The position numbers were made by a program, and so were the translations under genes. Below the pieces are notes generated by a model. The model was not told where the DNA came from and made no database searches. It saw only the letters and a program-made list of their open reading frames with translations. Positions 60,673 to 64,000 of a stretch of DNA of 64,000 nt are shown here, piece by piece (position 1 is the stretch's first letter; every line of letters begins with the position of its first letter). Origin of the DNA: JALHUB01 sp050010555 (GTDB lineage: Bacteria > Chloroflexota > Dehalococcoidia > DSTF01 > JALHUB01); contig JBEKKV010000002.1 of assembly GCA_050010555.1 (NCBI GenBank), positions 1 to 64,000 on the forward strand, in the 5' to 3' direction.

Positions 60673-61452
60673 CTAGCGGCTGGGGCGGATGACGACCTTT
60701 CGGTTCTCGCCCTCGCCGATGCTCTCCGTTATCACCGTCTCGTCCTGCGCGAGCGCCAGGTGGACGATACGGCGTTCGTTCGGCGGCATCGGCTCCAGCG
60801 TCATCACCTGATGCGTAGCCCGGACGCGTTCCGCCATGTGCTCCGCCAGGCTCTTCAGAGACTGCTCCCGCCTTCGCCGGTAGCCCGCGACGTCGACGCC
60901 AAACGACGCTTTGGCCTTAAGCTTGCGCCCGACGATCAGGTTGACGAGGTATTGAAGCGAGCTGAGCGTGTCGCCGCGGCGGCCGATCAGGATGCCCAGG
61001 TCGTCGCCGCTGATGTCGAGCACCGTCCTGACGATGGCGGCACCGTCGCCGAGCGTTTCCGGCTGGCGTACCCGCACCGTGGCGTCGACACTCATCAGTT
61101 CGAGGAGCTTCTCCAGGACTTCGACGGCCAGCGCGATATCCTCTTCGGTCTCTTCCAGTCGCGGCCGCTCGTCGGCGGGCGACGTGTCTGACCTCGCCCG
61201 TGCGGCGAGGCGCCCGCCCTCGCGGCTAGCGCGGTCGTCGACCTGTTCCAGTCGCGGCCGCTCGTCGACAGGCGCTGCCTCCGACTTCGCCCGCACGACG
61301 ACGCGCGCGTCTTCGCCGCCGATGCCCAGGATGCCGGCCCGCCCTTCCTTGACCACCTCTACCTCCACCTGCGTCCGCTCCAGACCGAGCTCTGCCAGGG
61401 CCTTCTCAATCGCCTCTTCGACTGTCTTACCGCTTGCGTCTACGCTTTCCAC
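60673..61452 (-). CDS. jag: Jag/KhpB RNA-binding protein (Jag-N, KH, R3H)
   Basis: 259 residues: Jag-N domain (ESVDASGKTVEEAIEKALAELGL, then GRAGILGIGGEDARVVV), an acidic linker, a KH domain with ILIGRRGDTLSSLQYLVN and an R3H domain with RRRREQSLKSLAEHMAERV. GTG 61452 follows AGGAAGAGG at a distance of seven; the longer frame reaches further into yidC. The linker contains a duplicated (A/S)PxDERPRLE unit with a 93-base period. It overlaps yidC by 26 bases, the usual order in bacteria. Confidence 0.92.
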   Translation of the reverse strand: MESVDASGKTVEEAIEKALAELGLERTQVEVEVVKEGRAGILGIGGEDARVVVRAKSEAAPVDERPRLEQVDDRASREGGRLAARARSDTSPADERPRLEETEEDIALAVEVLEKLLELMSVDATVRVRQPETLGDGAAIVRTVLDISGDDLGILIGRRGDTLSSLQYLVNLIVGRKLKAKASFGVDVAGYRRRREQSLKSLAEHMAERVRATHQVMTLEPMPPNERRIVHLALAQDETVITESIGEGENRKVVIRPSR

Positions 61453-62326
61453 GACGGGACCTCTTCCTGTAACGGCGTTCGTCCGCAACCGCTTCCGCCG
61501 CCTCGTCCTCTTCGTCCGTCTCGTCCGCTTCGTCTTCCTCTATCGCTGTCGGCGCCGGCGACCTTGTGACGGCCGTCTTCGCCGGGACCGGCTGGAGCGA
61601 GAACAGAGTCTTCCACGTCAGGCCGCCGGAGCCCACGAAGATGTATTGAAGCACGATGCTGACGACGCTCGATACGACCCAGTATAGGGCAAGCCCACTG
61701 GGGAATGAAATCGCGAAGTAGGTGAACATCAGCGGCATCATCCAGAGCATCGTGCTGTTCATCGACGCCGACTTCTCGTCCAGCGCCGGCGGCGAGGTCA
61801 TCTTCTGCTGGACGAACATGCTTGCGCCGACCGTCAGTGCCAAGAACAGGTTAGGCGCGCCCAGGCTCAGGCCGAAGAAGTGGTCGCTCAGGGGCACGGC
61901 CTTCTGGATGAAAGACCAGGGGTAGAGGTGATGCGAAAGGTTGATCGTGCTCTCCGGCACATCGCCGACCGTAAGGCGGATAACCTGGTAGAGGGCGATC
62001 CAGATCGGGATCTGGGCGACCATCGGCAGCAGGCAGCCGAGAGGATTGACGCCCGCTTCCCGGTAGATCTTCATCGTCTCTTCGGAGCGACGCTTGGGGT
62101 CCTTGTACTTCTTCTGTATCTCCGCCAGGCGTCCCTGCATCGCGGAAAGGGCGCGCGAAGAGCGAAGCTGGCGCAGCGTCAGCGGGAAGGTTATGCCGCG
62201 CATGAATACCGTGAGGACGATGATGGACAGGCCAAAGCTACCGAAGAAGATGTTGTTCAGCAGCACGAGGGCGTTCGCCATCGGATTGACGAGCACCGTA
62301 TTCCAGATTAGGCCGATGATTTGCAC
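61427..62326 (-). CDS. yidC: Membrane protein insertase YidC/Oxa1
   Basis: 299 residues with five hydrophobic segments, short form without the large periplasmic domain of Proteobacteria. The cytoplasmic hairpin LRQLRSSRALSAMQGRLAEIQKKYKDPKRRSEETMK and NPLGCLLPMVAQIPIWIALYQVI are diagnostic. The C-terminal tail is rich in acidic then basic residues (EEDEADETDEEDE... RYRKRSRRGKRRRKR), probably ribosome-contacting. Not preceded by yidD as usual; a lipoprotein gene lies in between. Confidence 0.94.
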   Translation of the reverse strand: MQIIGLIWNTVLVNPMANALVLLNNIFFGSFGLSIIVLTVFMRGITFPLTLRQLRSSRALSAMQGRLAEIQKKYKDPKRRSEETMKIYREAGVNPLGCLLPMVAQIPIWIALYQVIRLTVGDVPESTINLSHHLYPWSFIQKAVPLSDHFFGLSLGAPNLFLALTVGASMFVQQKMTSPPALDEKSASMNSTMLWMMPLMFTYFAISFPSGLALYWVVSSVVSIVLQYIFVGSGGLTWKTLFSLQPVPAKTAVTRSPAPTAIEEDEADETDEEDEAAEAVADERRYRKRSRRGKRRRKR

Positions 62327-62341
62327 TGCTTGGACCTGCGC

Positions 62342-63457
62342 TTAACTCGAAATCGGCACGTCCGTTATCGTCCCGTCGGCCGGGTCGACCTTCTGGACGT
62401 TGCCGCTCTTTGTGCTGTAGTAAACCATACCGCTGTCGACTGTGAGGTCCGACAGGACGCCCGCGTTCGCTTTCGAAGACCAGATCTGGCTACCGCTCGA
62501 CGCGTCCAGCCCGTAGACCGAGCCGTTGTCGGTGGCGACCACGAGCGTCGAGCCTACCAGCGCCGGTCCGCCGCGCACGACGCCGCTGCCCTGGAACGGC
62601 TTGTCCCAGCGCGACTGCCCCGTCGAAGCGTCAAGGCTGTACACTTTGCCGCCGAGCGAGCCGAAATAGACCGCGCCGCCGCTCACGACCGCCCGGTTCC
62701 AGATCCAGTCGTCCGCCTTGAACGACCAGCGCATCTCGCCGCTCGAAGCGTCGACGGCGTAGAACTTGTCGTCGAAGGCGCCCACGTAGACCGTGCTGCT
62801 GTCCACCACCGGCGTCGAGGCGATGGCGCCGCCCGTCTGGAACGGCTTTGGCCAGACCGATGTGCCGCTGGTGGCGCCAATGGCGTACAGCTTCTTGTCC
62901 ATCGAAGCTACGTAGACCGTGCTGCCGTCGAACGTCGGTGTGGACCAGATCTTGGCGCCGGTGCAGAATGGGTTGAAGCGCTGGTCTCCGGTGGCGACGG
63001 CGAATGCATGGAGGCACTGGTCGGCCGAACCGATGTAGACGGTGTCGTCGCTCGTCGCCGGCCCGCCGACGATGTGACTTCCCACCGGCTGCGACCACTT
63101 CTGGCTGCCGTCGGCCAGGCTCAAGGCATAAAGATTGCCGTCGTAGCCACCGAGCAACGCCAGTCCCTGCGATATTGCGGGCGTGCCGTAGATTGCCTTC
63201 AGTGCCGTCTTGGAGTTGTTCCCTGGGAAGGTCCACTGCCGGGAGCCGCTGCTCAGATCGGCGGCGGCCAGTGTCTGGTGGTTGGGCTCCGCGAGGAGGG
63301 TGCTGTTGGTGATGAGAGGGCTCGCCCAGCCCTGCGGGTTGGTTATGCGCGAGCAAGCCGTCAGAACGAGGACAAGGGGCAGGAAAAGAAGGGCCAGCGT
63401 CAGGGCCCTCACGCTACGCGATGTCTGAATCTCACTCCTCCGGTAAGTCCCGCTCAA
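62342..63457 (-). CDS. PQQ-like beta-propeller lipoprotein (BamB-like)
   Basis: 371 residues. The N-terminal signal ends in a lipobox LVLTAC (C35). The mature part is a beta-propeller of about seven WD/PQQ-like blades, each with a LDASTGQSRWDKPF or VDASSGEMRWSFKA type repeat. BamB assists outer-membrane protein assembly in diderms; here it may be a surface scaffold near the insertase. It is 15 bases from yidC and 12 bases from the parS site. Gene order yidD - lipoprotein - yidC is unusual. Confidence 0.82.
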   Translation of the reverse strand: MSGTYRRSEIQTSRSVRALTLALLFLPLVLVLTACSRITNPQGWASPLITNSTLLAEPNHQTLAAADLSSGSRQWTFPGNNSKTALKAIYGTPAISQGLALLGGYDGNLYALSLADGSQKWSQPVGSHIVGGPATSDDTVYIGSADQCLHAFAVATGDQRFNPFCTGAKIWSTPTFDGSTVYVASMDKKLYAIGATSGTSVWPKPFQTGGAIASTPVVDSSTVYVGAFDDKFYAVDASSGEMRWSFKADDWIWNRAVVSGGAVYFGSLGGKVYSLDASTGQSRWDKPFQGSGVVRGGPALVGSTLVVATDNGSVYGLDASSGSQIWSSKANAGVLSDLTVDSGMVYYSTKSGNVQKVDPADGTITDVPISS

Positions 63458-63468
63458 CAGCAGGGCGT

Positions 63469-63484
63469 TGTTTCACGTGAAACA
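63469..63484. other. parS centromere site
   Basis: TGTTTCACGTGAAACA, a perfect 16-bp palindrome identical to the consensus parS of ParB/Spo0J. It lies between the PQQ lipoprotein gene and yidD, about 4.5 kb from parB. No second copy was noticed in the window. Confidence 0.97.
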
Positions 63485-63488
63485 GCGC

Positions 63489-63701
63489 TTACTGCGGCAC
63501 CGGGTCGTAGCCGCCCTTTTGGAAGGGATGGCAGCGACCCAGGCGACGGACCGTCAGCCAGCCGCCCTTGAGCAGGCCGTGACGGGCTATCGCCTCGTAG
63601 CCGTATTCCGAGCACGTCGGCAGGAATCGACAGGATGGTGGCCGGTAAGGCGAAAGCCATCGCTGATAAACCCTGATTGCGCCCAGCGCCAGTCTTTTCA
63701 T
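63489..63701 (-). CDS. yidD: Membrane protein insertion efficiency factor YidD
   Basis: 70-residue amphipathic protein with the conserved RVYQRWLSPYRPPSCRFLPTCSEYGYEAI and GRCHPFQKGGYDPVP. It supports YidC-dependent insertion. It overlaps rnpA by four bases, the common order rnpA-yidD. Confidence 0.95.
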   Translation of the reverse strand: MKRLALGAIRVYQRWLSPYRPPSCRFLPTCSEYGYEAIARHGLLKGGWLTVRRLGRCHPFQKGGYDPVPQ

Positions 63702-64000
63702 GCTTCGACGATCCCCTTTTGCACCTCGTTCAACGTCGACTTGGACGCGATGCCTGCGCGCTCCAGCAGCGACGCCAGCGACAGCCGTAGCTCCCAGTAC
63801 GTCGCCTCTGCCGCTGACCTGCGGGCGATCACCACAACGTCCCAGCCGTTCGCCAGCGACAGCGAGCGCACCGCTTCCCGCAGGCGGCGTCGCACCCTGT
63901 TTCGTACTACCGCTTTGCCGACGGCGCGCGACGTTACGAAGCCATAGCGATTGTGGGGCAGACCGTTGGCCCGCGGCCGTATCGCCAGCAGCCTGTTGGA
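63698..64000 (-). CDS. rnpA: Ribonuclease P protein component (5' end outside window)
   Basis: Protein cofactor of RNase P. The frame is open from the right edge; the visible 100 residues include HNRYGFVTSRAVGKAV and the signature RNRVRRRLREAVR. The start and probably rpmH and dnaA lie beyond the window. A short open frame beginning with GTG at 63895 is only an internal start. Confidence 0.95.
   Translation of the reverse strand, partial: SNRLLAIRPRANGLPHNRYGFVTSRAVGKAVVRNRVRRRLREAVRSLSLANGWDVVVIARRSAAEATYWELRLSLASLLERAGIASKSTLNEVQKGIVEA

Noticed and set aside
61453..61488. Longer start for jag at 61488
   Set aside because: AGGAAGAGG at 61460-61468 lies within this extension at the right distance before GTG 61452, so the shorter form is preferred.
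1..64000. CRISPR array, rRNA operon or prophage
   Set aside because: No regularly spaced repeats of array type, rRNA sequence or phage structural genes were seen.

Overview
The window is a 64 kb piece of a GC-rich bacterial chromosome with the standard code and frequent TTG and GTG starts. Its right end is close to the replication origin: rnpA (cut by the edge), yidD, yidC, jag, parA and parB lie together, and a perfect 16-bp parS site sits just beside yidD. Gene content (split glycine dehydrogenase gcvPA/gcvPB, DUF11 surface proteins with a C-terminal membrane anchor, PSP1/RicT protein, AdoMet decarboxylase next to a deoxyhypusine-synthase-like gene) suggests Chloroflexota, perhaps a Dehalococcoidia-type lineage; this assignment is an inference from gene content only.

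Layout. 0-2.9 kb: remnant of an unidentified CDS with short repeats, a GT2 glycosyltransferase, a CDF metal exporter and a metallo-hydrolase. 2.97-7.3 kb: glycine cleavage operon gcvT-gcvH-gcvPA-gcvPB. 7.4-10.3 kb: a surface protein and citramalate synthase. 10.3-25.1 kb: a surface polysaccharide locus with glycosyltransferases, a Wzx-type flippase, two aminotransferases, a phosphoglycosyl transferase, a CapD-type enzyme, and a tightly coupled five-gene block matching the WbpA/B/E/D/I route to UDP-ManNAc3NAcA. 25.1-28.7 kb: AlkA-type glycosylase, a small zinc-ribbon protein and a PhoB/PhoR-like two-component system. 28.8-33.1 kb: two tandem acyl-CoA ligase paralogues and a second surface protein. 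33.3-43.8 kb: lysA-holB-ricT-glyA operon, an MBL hydrolase, two tandem GAF-GGDEF proteins and an M16 peptidase. 43.9-46.1 kb: groES-groEL behind a perfect CIRCE operator.

46.1-50.0 kb is an accessory island of visibly lower GC. It holds an orphan HicB-like gene, a DUF5343 gene with a near-consensus promoter, a tRNA with a GCU (Ser) anticodon on a class I body that resembles tRNA-Arg, a full-length DDE transposase, and a coupled pair made of a Panacea/YwgA-like protein and a stand-alone proteasome/HslV-like Ntn hydrolase. That pair is read from a perfect extended -10 promoter through a leader with two hairpins. It is the best candidate here for an undescribed system. An XRE regulator with an 18-bp palindromic operator in an apparently leaderless promoter follows, coupled to a DUF2851 gene.

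50-64 kb returns to core genes: tsaD, a large PP2C-like/NHL membrane protein, speD with a deoxyhypusine-synthase-like gene and agmatinase (polyamine module), DinB-like protein, parB-parA-PfkB kinase-jag-yidC-PQQ lipoprotein-yidD-rnpA.
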